Shown piece after piece: positions 1 through 12,521 of a stretch of 64,000 nt of DNA. Source of the stretch: Undaria pinnatifida (lineage: Eukaryota; Sar; Phaeophyceae; Laminariales; Alariaceae); assembly GCA_012845835.1 (NCBI GenBank), contig JABAKD010000012.1, forward strand, positions 6,868,336-6,932,335, given 5' to 3'. A program made the position numbers and the translations under genes. Below the pieces are notes generated by a model, which was given only the letters and a program-made list of their open reading frames with translations, did no database searches and was not told the DNA's origin. Numbering within the stretch: the first letter of the stretch is position 1; each line of letters starts with the position of its first letter.

Positions 1-701
1 GCAGTCGGAATATTACTCAATTAAAAGAGCCCAACAGTTCATTAATGGTGCTAGGCTTGGCGCATACTGGTTGAATGGTCCAAATCATCACAGCCGTGTC
101 ACAGACGCATTGCGCAAGGACAGCCGTCTTCTAAGGAGGACCAGGAAACAAAAAAGGTATCAAACATCCACAGAGCATTCATGAAGCCAACATGCCCGCA
201 ACACCGTATTCGGCAAAATATGTTTTCGATTGCAAGCGCGGACACAATCTATTTTGAGCCGCTGTGGTCGTCTCTTACTCATGAAGGCCATGACATGTTG
301 CCGCGAAAACAGCTGCCAACACGCAAAAGACGATATCGGAGTGTTCAACAGCCGCGCAAGGTCCCGAGCGCTTCAACGGACTGCACGAATGGTTAGCCGG
401 GTCGAGTCGTAAACGTAGGCGCTCACAATACTGAAACTGGTGAGTCGTGCTGTCGGTGGAGATCCTCTCCACACCTAAACACAGAAATAACATTTCGAGA
501 TACTGGCGCGAGATATACGCCCACTGGAATCTCTCCCACGTGGGCACGTGGGGAGTCTGGAGTCAAGTAGTTCCACTTGCAACGACACAGTTCCTGCCAA
601 ACACGAATGTTCGACAGCGCTACCATCTTGACATCGCCTGCAGCGTGTTCTAATTTCGAGCAATGCCTTGCACGCATCTCCTTCAGTGTCCCTTCACTCA
701 C
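1..701 (-). other. intron of EF-G gene at left edge
   Basis: Follows the donor at 700-701 of the last visible EF-G exon. I find no continuation of the conserved domain IV sequence in any minus frame here, so the next exon is outside the window. No other feature seen. Confidence 0.6.
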
Positions 702-3700
702 CCTTTTCAACCGAAGATATGTACTCTGGTGGAATATTTGCCCCGACGACCCGATTTTTGAACTCGAACTGCACGAGCTCGTTATTGTCATCTCGGGTAT
801 CCTCAGGAATGGGTTCGATGAAGCCCATGACGCGCGCAAACTGGCCCGATCCCCCCGTCTGCTTTTTGTGCAGATAGTTGAACGCCACCTTCTTGGTGAT
901 CGTCTCTCGGTAGTTCACCTGCGGCTGTCCCACGATGGTCTCCACATCGTACTCTCGCCTAGCTCAGCAGACGGCGGAATATAGGGTCCTCGATTAAGGA
1001 CGTAGGGCGACGTTAGTGCAATGCTCTTAAGTATTGGAATGATGTCACCATGTCGGGCAAATATCACGAAACGAACTGCATCAAGAGATTCACCCACCTA
1101 TCTCTGACGGAGGCATTGCATACTTGATGCCACACACGCAAAATAAGCCTGCTACCAAAGACGCACCTTGAATTGTGCGTATATCGCCTACCCTAACTTT
1201 ATCCACCTGCCGACAATATCTCATCAGCTACGAACACGAGCAATCTCAATCTTGACACTGCCGGTGTGCAATGAGACTTGAACACTGCTAACCAGCCAGG
1301 CTCTTGCACACTATGACGTCAATTTCGGGCCGTACCATAATGCCGCCAGCAACTAAGATACCTCCAGATGTTTGTCCCACCTGAGTCGCTCGACGTAAAC
1401 TTCTAGGTGAAGCTCCCCCATACCGCTGACGATCGTTTGCTTACTCTCGTCATCTGTGTGCACTCTAAGAGTCGGGTCCTCCTTGGTGAAGCGTGCCAGA
1501 GCCTACAAACGAAAATATACATATTTGGGACAAGGGGCCGAGGCGCAGGTCTAGCCAGTAAGGTATCAGACACGGTACGACGGGGGTAGCACTTTTTGGC
1601 CAATCCATCTGACTGACGGCGCTATTCAACTGAGCATGTATCCAATATCGTTGGACGACCATTTAGTCTTGAACAATAGTGCTCGATACATACTAGGTCA
1701 TCGGGTTGTTCACCAGGTTGCACTTTCATTTTTGATTAAGGTAGTATTAGTAGTAGTAATAGTAGCATCTCTTATTTAATAGGGTCTCAGTAGTAGTAAT
1801 AGTAGCATCTCTTATTTAATAGGGTCTCCTCAAGCGAGAAGCACCACAAAAACGTAAGTGCGCCCTTGACAATATTGAAATAGCATGCGTCATCGCTGAC
1901 GCAGTTGGCCATTGGCATGTTTGTCACCTTGCTGAACTTGTCAGCAACGTCGGTCCCTCCACTCTTCTTGCTCTTCTGGGGGGTGATCGCCAGCGACATT
2001 ACTGGCTCCGGCACATACATAGAAGTCATCGCCAACTTCGTCCTGCCAATGACCAAAATGAGTGCAAGCGAAGCATAGGCTGTCTAATCAGCTCGTTCGT
2101 AGTGCGTGTACCGCCCAAACATAGACGGATGGTGGGACCGGTTGTGCACACGTACACAAGGTGTTCACCCGGTATATTGTATCTCTTCATTTCGAACGCT
2201 ACGAGTTTGATCGACGCCATTATATTGAATTCTTGATGCAGTAACTTGACATATTGACGACAAAACATTGATAACACTGCACGTCATCAAGTACACCAAC
2301 GCAACCAAGAAAATGAATGCGTATGTTGCCAAAACAACACAATACATAGCAGATGCGGAGACTGCCGTACGTGATCACGAGCATGCCATGATTTCTTCGA
2401 AGGGAACGTTCCCATTGCTCCGCCGAGCCTTATAACCACGTATTGTAGATACTCGTAGTGAGAATATGTGAGAAGCAACACACAGGTCAACACCAATTGC
2501 AGTGATTTTTCCGCAGCCGCTGGCGAGAACACGGTGTGCTCTCAGCATACTTCTAGAAAAAATCAGAGGGTCTATCTGCTAGTCGAAAACATAGAGTGTT
2601 CATTTACCTTCCGTCTGTGAAGGTATCCATGGACGAGCAGTCGACGCCAAACATTGCCACCACGTCCCCGGCTGCCACTGACTCGACATCCTATATTTCA
2701 TTGCAAGATGCGGCAACAGGTTTAAACAAAAGCGAAACACGGAAGAGAACATTAAACGCCATGGTTTCGATATGCGACGTACAACGTGATATGACAATTC
2801 GACTTCCACCGAGAGAACTCACCCCCTTGACACACAGCCCATTGGGGTTCAAGCTGTACCGCCTGGTACAAGATGTAGTGAATCAGAGATGGTATTACTC
2901 TAGATGGCCGTCGACTGCGCTATACATTATATGAATGACGCACCTCCATTTCTGCCGAGTGCATGCGCACGAGGCGCGGCACCTTGAGCTTCTTCCCGCT
3001 GTTGAGGTTAAACAGCATGTCCCCCTTCGCGATGGTTCCCTGATCAACAGCATGTCACCACAGCACAAGAAGGCAGGGGAGAGGGTTGGCCCAGTCCAAA
3101 CCCCAATCGTGAGAGGCAACCAGGCACAGAATAGCACCATGACCCACACAATCCCATCACAATACAACTCGTATCCACAAATAGCCCTTCCTCCAAGTAT
3201 GCCTGCCCGATACGCACAGCAGCCGTGCCCACCTGGTAAAGTCGCATGTACGTGAGTTGGCCGAATTTTCCTTCTTCCAACTTGAAAGCCAAGGCTAGGG
3301 TTGGTGCGTCTGGGCAGCACTCCACGAGAACCTGGCAGAGGCAGAGCAATATCCCCATACGAGGGCGGCAGATGCGAAGCCGTGGGTCATGCCAAGGAAA
3401 CGCATTCCACGCAAAATACAACTATGGACGTAAACCATACGTCCGTTGGGGTATTTGTATGAATACCACGCCGTCTTGATATTTCCGTGTAGAGCGGTAT
3501 GTGCAAGGTGAAAATAACCGTACCATGTATATTTCTTGTGCGAATGTTGGGAAAGCGTGTACCTTTTCCTCGTCTTTGCCGGTGTCCAATGCATAGTTCG
3601 GCACCTCCAAGGGGTTTGGCAGGTAGTCGATGACACCATCTAGCAGCAATTGCACTCCCTGGCGGCCATAGCGGCAAAAGAAAACGGCCATCCGGGACGA

Positions 3701-6700
3701 GCGGAGAACGCGGAAACACGCGGAATGAGAAAGTTTTTCGTAACCGTTGCCATGACCCACTGACCATAGACGGGGATATAATTGGACCATTGTTCGTACA
3801 TATCCTCACGATAATATGCATTTTCGCGAGGACGCTGACCCCAACGTTGCTGTCGAAAAACGTCTGAGTGTTTTGTGTTTTTGTTTTAACCTCCGGCGGA
3901 TGGGGAAATATAAAGCTCAAGCTCACTATACTTCCATGTATTTTCACACACGTCGTGCGTCAATTTAACTTAATGGCATTCGCAATCCAGCTCTAGCTGG
4001 CGTGTCCTTCAGTTCTCGTGATAGGATAGCGCGAGCTGTCCCTACCGGAGGTCCGCGTTACTACTGATTGGTTGATCCTACCGTGAAACCGCGATTTTTC
4101 TTACTATACCTTCGTTGCATCATTTTGATTTGATCGTTAACTTTGCTTTCCAGCTCAACTCGCGTGATATTTTACGCCCGGCGACTTTCGGGACAAGCCG
4201 TGGTCGCAGATGCCTTCCATCCCACGTGCCTGAGTAAATATCGTCCCTAGGGCTTAGCATTCCCACCGCTCGTCGACCTTCACTTAGTGTTACCAACACA
4301 CGCTCTGGCGCTTTCAGCGACCGAATATTACCTCGTATGGTATTATCTACTAGAGATGGTACTCATTACAGCAGTAATGGTGTATCCGTTCAATGCTGGA
4401 TAACACAGGATTTCTGGTAGTACGTACATGCAGAATCAGCACACCAGTATCATGTGTTGTTACGCACATTCCAGTACGCGGCTTGGCAGAGTACCTGGTA
4501 CCTGGTAACGGTAAATGGTACACAGCAGTGCTGCCATACTTATCTACGCATGCGTCACGCGTAGACCTGATCTGGACTGTCGAAATCAGTACCCTAATGG
4601 ACCAGTGGAACGTCCATGTAAGATACGTAGGGTATTGGAATTGTACCAAACGACTGGGGGTCATGAGTCATGAATAAGTACCCTGACATACTAGAGGAGG
4701 AAACGATTGCTCAAGGTCTGAAATAGTTAAAGCTGGGGTCAGCAAATTGGACAGAACAACGCGGGTCATGGTGTTTGGTGTTATTTTTTATCAAGGGACG
4801 TGCGCAATACGCGCCCCGCCCCCATGTGGTCACTCCTCTTCTTCCGTCCCTCATCAGTTAAATCTGTTTCGTTTTGTTTTGGCATGATTCTTCCGTACCT
4901 GGGAGGTAGTCGCACCGGTCAATAACCACCGAGCAAGGCCCAATATGCCGCCTGTCTCGTTTCGCTGAGCCGCGCAGGGCACATAGAAACCCGTATATTC
5001 CTGTTTTTTCTCGCTCTGCTGCTGTGCTGCTGCATCACACATGGCTCTCCAGGCTCTGTACTTGTGGCAGTCACAGTACAACAGCAGCCGCTCTGCGAGC
5101 TATCTCCTTTTGTGACAGCCTCGAACGGTGTTTGTGTGTGTATGTGTATGTGTGTGCTTCTGTATGTAACAGGTATGCATGAGTAGTGGAGTGTGTTGTT
5201 GTCATAGGCACACAAAATGATCAAGAAGAGCGGTTAATTGTTCCGCTCAGCCTTGCAGCCGGATACAGAAATTATCAGTACTGACACACTTGCCAAGAAC
5301 AGTCCAATGGGCTTGCGCGTATAGCGATCAGTAATAGTTTCGAACACTTGCTTACCTTGTTCTTGTAAGCCGACCCCATGAACACGGGAACAAACTTGAG
5401 CGACACGGTTGCTCGTCGTATTGACGCTTTAAGCATATCGTCGTCCACCTGGCAGGGAAAAACAAGCAGGGAACGAAGCTAGCAGACATGACGCGGATGC
5501 ACTAATGTGCTTTTTTGAGGTATGCTGCCATCAAATCGGTATGTTGGTTGGATTCCATGGTATGATAATTACAAAATTTCGACACCGTTCGAAACCTTTG
5601 TTTTTTTCGTTATACAAGGTACACTATGATATGCCATCGCCAGAACTCGAAATGGCAATACACTTGGTGCCACTGAGTTAATACGAAGTATGCATAAATT
5701 ACCTCCTCTTCCATGAGGAAGAGTTCTGCCACCTCTTCGTCCAAATCCGCCATCATTTCGACCAGCAGCGCCCTTGCTGCTGCTGTGTCAGCCTGACGTG
5801 CACAAGCAAGGAAAGCAGCGAGCGCGGAGAAGGTAAAAGTACAGCGGATACAACCACTCAAGAGGAATATCCGGTTTACATCTAAGACGACTGCCCAAAT
5901 ACAACCGTCGTGTCAGCTCGACTTACGGCCATTGTATCGCAGGCCCGTAACCTGCCCAAGATGAATCATTCCAACGTGTGAGTGGATGCCACTTCGTTCT
6001 GGACATGCGTCTAAAGCCTAAAACAGTTTCCTCCAGCTGCGAAGTAGCGCAGGGATGTCGTGTCGGGTATGGGAACGGTCTACATTGCCCTACTTGGGGG
6101 ACAAGCGAGGAAGCCCCTTTTAGAAAAACAAGATTTCCTACGACGGTTGAAAGAGCATCAACTCTGTGTTATCCTGTACTGGCCGTCGGCCTGCAAGTCC
6201 CCCCTGGAACATCCATCCACTAGTAGCTACGCCGTACTTTTTGTCCCTTTAACTACTACAAATAGTATCCTTCACAAATCCCAAGCACTCTGTCCGCAAA
6301 AACGCCGTTGCAGTTTTAAAGGGGTCACGCCGTTACCGCGTCCATACCCTTAACGGCCGAGAACGTTGGCTCCGCAAGACCCTGTTGTCATAGCCGATCA
6401 ACCGTGCAGCAGATCGTTGACGGCAATAGACCCGAAAAACGTGGGGTGTTAATATGGTACCTTCATTCCTTCAGGCATCGCGATCTCCTCAACGTTTTCT
6501 CCTTTCACGCCCGAAAACCTGAAAGCCCTCCCGCACACCACGTCGACAACTCCCGAGTGGCTGTCCTCCAGGCCAATGGGTAGCTGCACAGCGGCAGTAT
6601 TCAACTGGGAGGGAGAAATACATGTGTGAATTCGAATAATCACGAGGGTTGTATATTAGTGCATGGCAGTGCTGCGTACAACAATCTGGAGGAACAGTGG

Positions 6701-9700
6701 CAGCATGGAGCATGAAGAGCTCCGAAAATGGAGCATGGAGTGCATCAAAGGGAGCAGGCATGTTCAAGACGCGGCAACTGACAGCACTCCAATCTATGCG
6801 CGCCCTCACCTTGAGTTGGCCTCGCATGTCATTGATGACTCGCTGCGGATTCGCTCCAGCTCGGTCCAGCTTGTTGACGAACGCTACCCGAGGCACGGAA
6901 TATCGTTTCATCTGGCGGTCGACGGTAAGGGATTGCGACTGCACCCCGGACACGCCGCAAAGGACTAAGACGGCGCCATCCAAGACACGAAGAGCACGTT
7001 CAACCTGAGACGGCAACAAACACAGTTTGACGAGAGGGCGAATGCCGAATGCAAGGTATCACAACAGTATTGTCTGACCGAAATCCGAGTAGAAACAGAC
7101 CACAGGATCGCACACCTGGATGGATGTCCCTGCGACAAAGCATGCGACTGGGGTGGACACCCTCCCCACCACTGATACCGTACGCCAAACATGGATCGCC
7201 ATTCTTGGTGCCGTCTTTCTGAATTGAAATCAATGGCGTGCGGGGTTTGTGGGTCGAGCACGTTTCGAGATCTCCGGTATTCCGAACGGTGTCAACGGGA
7301 AGGGCTACGTCGATCCTGCGAAGATTATATCACAGAACCGCGTTGTGCACCTGGGGGTGAGCGGGTTCTCAATAAGCGATGCTGACACATTAACGGGTTG
7401 CACTGGGTCTGGACTTCAGGCTTTGACCACAGGACAGTAACGGTGATCTTCCCAGCTTCCTACCGCGCAAGCCCGATCACGAGGACGCCTTTGTTGTTTT
7501 ATCGATAAACTCCGTATGAGAGACCGCACCTCGATCGTGAAGTCGACGTGCCCTGGTGTGTCGATGATGTTGATGTGATGTCCACCCCAAGAACAGAAGG
7601 TAGCCGCGGACTGAATGGTGATGCCCTTTTCTTTTTCCAGGTCCATTGAGTCCATCTTCGCGCCCACACCATCCTTCACGACAACGACGAACGGTACGCA
7701 CAACGAATTGCAGTATATTTAGACATTTTGGTACATATATTTGGAACAAAAGAAAAGAAGAAACGCTTTAGCGGTGAGATTGAAAAAATAACGCAAAATC
7801 ATATTTGCAAGCGGCGTGTGATACTTCGATCGCGCGAGTTATGGGGTGTGCTCGTGAAGGATACAGGTCGGTGACTTCTGCATATATATATGTATGATAC
7901 AGTGTAAGTCAACCACGTTGTACAGAAAACACAACAATAAAATGCGAGGAGATACAACTGTAGTCAGAATGCCACAGTCGGCATGCTTGTCCATGACACC
8001 CACATAAAATGTATTCTACAACACGTATAAATATCGTTCAGGCTGGGCCAGCCAAGAAACGGAAAATCCTTCCTAATGTCGTTTCTCGCGAACCACTGCG
8101 AATCAGGAACATAAATCGAGAAGAAGCAGCCCTGACACTACAGTACAGATGCTAAAAAATAAATAAACGTGATGAATTGTACGTTTTTTTAAATTCCGAC
8201 TCGATCTCGCCGAGATATCCGCGACGACACATAAACACCAACAAAATTTTAGCACTAGATTCGAAATAAATATTTGTTTCCGATCACGGTGAAAATTGGC
8301 CTAGACGTCACTGAGGACACCAGGAAAATATCGACATCAGTTTCAGTTCCCACTTCGTAGCCCGTCAGGAGACATGACCAAAACACGTTTCCATACTTGA
8401 CTAAAGTAGTAACGAGTACTATGGTATTTACTGCGATGCCGCGCTCAGTTTTGAGATTTTCGATCTGAAATTTCAGCCCCGCATTTGTAGCGCACGTAGA
8501 AAATTCTTTCAACCTGGACCATTCCATTTCATTTTTTCAAAGAAATTAAGGACGATATGTATATTTCGGATTTTTTACTCAGTTGTATCCCTCGGAAAAA
8601 ACTAAGCAAAATAATGATCCAGCACGGAATGCGTTGGTTGTTGCATGAACAGCCCCACCTCCAAGTGTCACGTGCAATTACGTGAAACTGAGCGCTGCAC
8701 GGCCAATCTCGTTTGTTTTGGTTGTTGAATGAACGACCCCACCTCAAAGCTTCACGTCCAACTGCGTAAACTGAGCACTGCACAGCCAATCTCTGTTTCA
8801 CTCCGGTTTACGGCTAGCCCAGCTCGTACACACAATGAGGTTATGCCAGGCCATGCTTCGAAGACAACCGTGTGCACAAGGCGGAGTACAAAAACGGACG
8901 CAAGAAACCAAAAGACAGAGCACAAGTATATACGACGTACCAGGTATTGGAGTTGATCCCCAGACATACCCGGTGGCAAATACTGGCGGGTTCCTCACAT
9001 ACTTCAGCAGTCAGAGCATTCACCAAGGCTGTACATAGAACCGCTTACTACAGTGACGTCGGGCACTCCGAAGATCGTCCTCGGCAAATTCTCCCACCTC
9101 TCAGCCATCCTAAGCTCTTCACTACCGACGGGAAAATTATTTTTCCGGGTCGATGAGTGTATAGATCTTGTATTGTGGCCAAATGGTCAACATAACAGGT
9201 TTTGAGTTTGAGGACGTGAGTTCAAGCTTCGCAGAGCCAGGCAAAGTTGCCTCGTTGTTTTTCACCTTTTTCACGTTTGTCTTTTTTTGTACGCACGTCT
9301 TTTAACTTCGGTTTTGTCTTTTTCGTCTCATGCCAGGTAGGGATCCCCTTCTGGTTTTCTATTTTTGGTTTCGTTTTCTACTGCCGTGGTTCCTTTTTTC
9401 TTCTTTGGCTTGGCTTTTGCTGTTGACCGTACTATGTTCTTCGTACCCGGTACGCTGATACCAGGTATCAGGTATTTCATTTGCTTTCCCTCCGTTCGTT
9501 TGGGATTATTTTCGTTATCTTTTTACAGCGGATTTTTGCGCCTGTTTTTCCTCTTTTTTGTTCTTTGAATGCGTACGAGCTGGTCCGGTTGTAAAGTTGG
9601 CATTCACTCAACACGCCGTATCTCTTAAACGGTGAAGAATCGGGCCATGATACGCAAATCCTGATAATAAGCCAATCAACGCGCAGCTGCACAGTTAATA

Positions 9701-11195
9701 TCACCCCGAGCCGGTGCATTCCGGCCCTCCTCCAGAATCTTGTACATAAATCAAGTCATTTTCGGCGTTTTATTTTTTAACCGTTGTTTCATAAATGCGG
9801 CGAGATTGCGCAAAATCAGGCATGTTGAAAAAAAATCGCAGCCATAACATGTCCATCACACAGCGAGAGCATGCCGTCTAGGAAGCCCATGCCTTCGGAG
9901 CCAGAGCCCCCGCGGCCGACCAAGACGTCGGATTTCAAAGGTTATCTAGAACAGCAACGATGCGCACGGTCGATTCTGGATCTACTTGTTGTACACATTG
10001 AGTTTCGACAAATTATGCTGTGTTTCCATCAAACCCTGCCCGTCGTTTAAAAAAAAAACGGAAGTCGATTTTCGAAGCTCAACTAATCGATTTTTTTTCT
10101 GAGAAAATGACACGTGATTCGGAGCGCTTTGCGCTAGGACTTCAGGCGCTGAACAAATTAAAAATAAAATGGTCAAGAATGTTTAGGCCTTTTAAAAAAA
10201 ATAAAAATGGCTGCAACTTTTTTTTCTTCTATTGTTTTTTTGTTAACGCCTGATATTTCGAGTTAACCCCTCTCCTGTATCCATGCAGGTTTTGATATCG
10301 AAATTCGCAAAACCGAGCCGCGAAAACTCATCCAGCTGTGGGGTTCCGACCCTAGACCGGATCAGTTCGTAGCAATAATAAAGCCACAACAATAAATTTG
10401 GATTTTCCCAAGTACCTCTGGCACTTCAGCCCTGTGACAGACCACCGTCTAGACTTAATATACAGTTTTTAGTATGGAACAGAAGGTGTGACTGATGTGT
10501 GTGTATTTTTCACTAAACTGTTTTTTTCACCCATCGACATCCAGCACACCCAATACCCGTGCCGATTTGTCATCCGAGAGAGACAAAAAAACTCAGCAGT
10601 CACAAACTTCGGGACAGACAACAACACATCGCGAGCGTTTAAAGCAAGACACCAGGCGCATACGGTATACTCATGAATGCGGTGTCCAGGCTGTTTCCTG
10701 GAGCATGGAGGCGGGACTCTTCGCATTGTAAAAGTCGCCAGTTTGCACCTGCAATCAATCGTGAACCTCTGTCCGCTTCACATATTGTGTTGTATTTTTT
10801 ATTCTTGAGCGAGCGTAGCGGGCGGCTTTCGCCGCCCGCGGAGCGAAAGGCCTTGTAGGATAGGTACGCATCAAAGCAAGTGGCGGAATGAGCGTTATTC
10901 ACCTGGGTCGGCTTGCTAAAAGGTAGAAGCGTCAAGGTGACGTGGTAGCTACTATTAGCTACTCTCGTACCTTTCCCCGCACGTCGTGGATGGAATTTAT
11001 TCTGCCCGTGTAATACAAAATTCGCTCGGTGAGGGTGGTCTTGCCACTGTCGATGTGTGCGGAGATCCCGATGTTGCGTGTCGTCGCGATGTGCCCACTT
11101 CGAGAAGTGTCTCGTTCGGCCAATTCTGATGGCTGAGCTGAGAGCGACCTGCAACATAAACGGCGCAGAATAAGCACTGAAACAATCAGCTGCAT
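702..11195 (-). CDS. GFM1: mitochondrial elongation factor G (EF-G1), 13 exons, 3' end off the window
   Basis: Translocation GTPase of mitochondrial ribosomes. Exons on the minus strand: 10971-11195, 7530-7673, 6810-7004, 6461-6604, 5703-5792, 5356-5448, 3563-3658, 3233-3331, 2944-3039, 2608-2690, 1928-2042, 1381-1502, 702-958. All junctions are GT-AG and keep one frame, giving about 586 residues. GTPase motifs are present: AHIDSGKT (G1), GITIQSAAT (G2), DTPGH (G3), NKLD (G4), GSAYKNK (G5). Domain II/III stretches include [13 protein letters not shown] and [15 protein letters not shown], and domain IV begins with [13 protein letters not shown]. The last visible residues are SSVEKG with a GTGAGT donor, so the rest of domain IV and domain V lie beyond base 1; 1-701 is intron. 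The start at 11195 ([19 protein letters not shown]) looks like a mitochondrial presequence, but an in-frame ATG at 11264 or an upstream exon joined at the acceptor at 11149-11150 cannot be excluded. Family identity is certain; mitochondrial type rests on the HIDSGKT...YTGRI...[10 protein letters not shown] signature and the presequence. Confidence 0.93.
1749..1828. repeat. 40-bp perfect tandem duplication
   Basis: Two identical 40-bp units (1749-1788 and 1789-1828), each with TAGTAGTAATAGTAGCATCT followed by a T/A-rich half. It lies in an EF-G intron. Confidence 0.9.
3876..4062 (-). repeat. SINE-like dispersed repeat, copy 1 (EF-G intron)
   Basis: Starts with a T-rich run on the plus strand, then CTCCGGCGGATGGGGAAA..., and shares about 180 bp with 56457-56640, including TAGCTGGCG and GCTGTCCCTA. 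The T-run at one end equals a 3' poly(A) on the minus strand, as in retroposed elements. It sits in the EF-G intron between 3658 and 5356. Confidence 0.6.
8632..8797. repeat. imperfect tandem duplication of about 84 bp
   Basis: Two diverged copies share GGTTGTT(G)AATGAAC, CCCCACCTC and a tail of GAGC(G/A)CTGCAC(G/A)GCCAATCTC. Confidence 0.7.
10673..10860 (+). repeat. dispersed repeat ending in GC-rich hairpin
   Basis: Shares its body with 16195-16390 (TGGAGCATGG, CACCTGCAATCAATCGTG, GTCCGCTTCACATAT). It ends in a strong hairpin, GCGGGCGGC-tttc-GCCGCCCGC, followed by GGAGCG and CTTGTA. The hairpin end recurs at 32164-32215 and 37180-37230. Confidence 0.7.
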
Positions 11196-11232
11196 GCTCG
11201 TACCATGCAACAGGTAATTGTATTTTCCTGAA

Positions 11233-11350
11233 CGGGCTCGGTTGGTACATTCCTGTCCTCTCAAGGCCTCCGACCTGAATACCGCCTTCTTCCATTACTT
11301 GCGGAACGGTCCAGCTTTTGTTTGATTTCTGCCTTAACATTTTCCTTACC
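11233..11350 (+). repeat. dispersed repeat fragment beside the EF-G start
   Basis: Shares GGGCTCGGTTGGT and ACTTGCGGAACGGTCCAGCT with 31376-31425 and 36170-36270. It lies within 40 bp of the proposed EF-G start codon, so it may form part of the promoter or 5' UTR. Confidence 0.65.
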
Positions 11351-11536
11351 TTTTTCGTTTTTCAGTTGTTTCTTGATAGTTCAACGCTCTCCTTCAAATT
11401 TGGTTTCTGACGACTCGTTTTTGGACATTTTTTCTTTTTTTGTTACTCGTAATCTTTCTGATTTTTACTTATGGAAGTTGAACTTCCTCTAAATTTGCCG
11501 CCTCCGACGGCAGCAGTCGAAGTTCACGAAACTCAT

Positions 11537-11800
11537 ATTGTTGTTCTCACATTAACTCGCATTATCAAGTCCGTCGTCACAAGACAGGCTCCAGTCACTC
11601 TGGAGCTGAGGAATACCCCAGGGGAAAAACACAAACAAACCAAAGGTTGTACACGCATATACCACAGCTGACGCAATTCATGCTTCCACCATTCACAAAT
11701 AAAAGTGAAATCAGGAGTCAGCCTACGATGTGCCAGGTCCATACTGGTGCATACGTCTCACTACTCGCGCCTGGAAAAACCGACTATACCGCTTGCCACC
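11537..11800 (+). repeat. dispersed repeat family copy (related to 53610-53880)
   Basis: About 260 bp closely resembling 53610-53880: CACATTAACTCGCATTATCA, then GGCTCCAGTCACTCTGGAGC, then CATACGTCTCACTACTCGCG. The first part also matches one arm of the hairpin at 18634-18734, and a diverged form occurs at 40625-40740. Confidence 0.75.
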
Positions 11801-11874
11801 CAAGAAAGACTACCACGTATATATTACACGTAGTACCTATCACTACGCATACGCACGACAGACGCAAGTCAACT

Positions 11875-12030
11875 GGGAAAAAAGGAAGAAAATAAAATAA
11901 GATGAAGGAAAGAAAAGACAAGAAAAGGAAAAACGAAAAAGCAAAGGACAGAAAAGAAAAGACAAGAAAAGCAAAAAAAGACAAGATAAGAAGAGGAAGC
12001 AAGGAAAGGAAAAGAGAAAAAATGTCATAC
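11875..12030. repeat. purine-rich tract (A/G)
   Basis: About 155 bp almost purely of A and G with AAAGAAAAGACAAGAAAAG-like units. It lies 200 bp from the C/T tract at 12226-12475. Confidence 0.85.
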
Positions 12031-12225
12031 TAGCAGATCTACGAACTGACTGAAGACGGCATTGGGCTCATAGAGGGTATGCATCATCAATGGCACTGGG
12101 GAGAAAACGCAACATGGCGAAGAAGTCAGGGCGATCTTACGGTATCTTGTGACGGCCATTGGAAGGCCCACAATTTTCAAGACGATGATCGCCAGACCCA
12201 GACTTCAGCCTCTTGGGCAGGACGC

Positions 12226-12475
12226 CCCCCCTCCCCCCCTCCCCCCTCCCCCCCTCCCTTCCTCCCCCCTCCCTCCCTCTCCCCCTCCCTCCTCCCCCCT
12301 CCCCCCCTCCCCCCTCCCCCCCTCCCCCCCTCCCCCCCTCCCCCCCTCCCCCCCTCCCCTTCTCCCCCCCTCCCCCCTCCCTCCTCCCCCCTCCCCCCTC
12401 CCCCTCTCCCCCCTCCCCCCCTCCCCCCCCCCCCCCCCCCCCTCCCCCTTCCCCCCCTTCCCCCTCCCCCCGGCT
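12226..12475. repeat. C-rich pyrimidine microsatellite, (CCCCCCT)n-like
   Basis: About 250 bp of C runs separated by single T or CT, G-rich on the minus strand. Plus-strand proline-rich open frames across it are artefacts of the repeat. It abuts the 3' side of the retrotransposon at 12.5-15.6 kb. Confidence 0.95.
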
Positions 12476-12521
12476 GCTTAGAGATGCCGACGGTGGATGA
12501 CGCTGCCGCAGCCTTTGCGCG

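Larger units (their letters stand above)
7674..10970 (-). other. largest visible EF-G intron (3.3 kb)
   Basis: Bounded by the donor after codon DVRGK and the acceptor before DGVGAK. It contains an imperfect 84-bp tandem duplication at about 8632-8797 and a dispersed hairpin-ended repeat at about 10673-10860. I see no gene inside. Confidence 0.7.

Noticed and set aside
4350-4677. Overlapping 94- and 104-residue frames on both strands
   Set aside because: They lie inside an EF-G intron and show no recognisable motifs; mutual open frames on both strands suggest composition rather than coding.
10639-11340. 233-residue minus-strand frame
   Set aside because: It overlaps EF-G exon 1 in another frame and runs through its intron; the conserved G1 motif is in the other frame.
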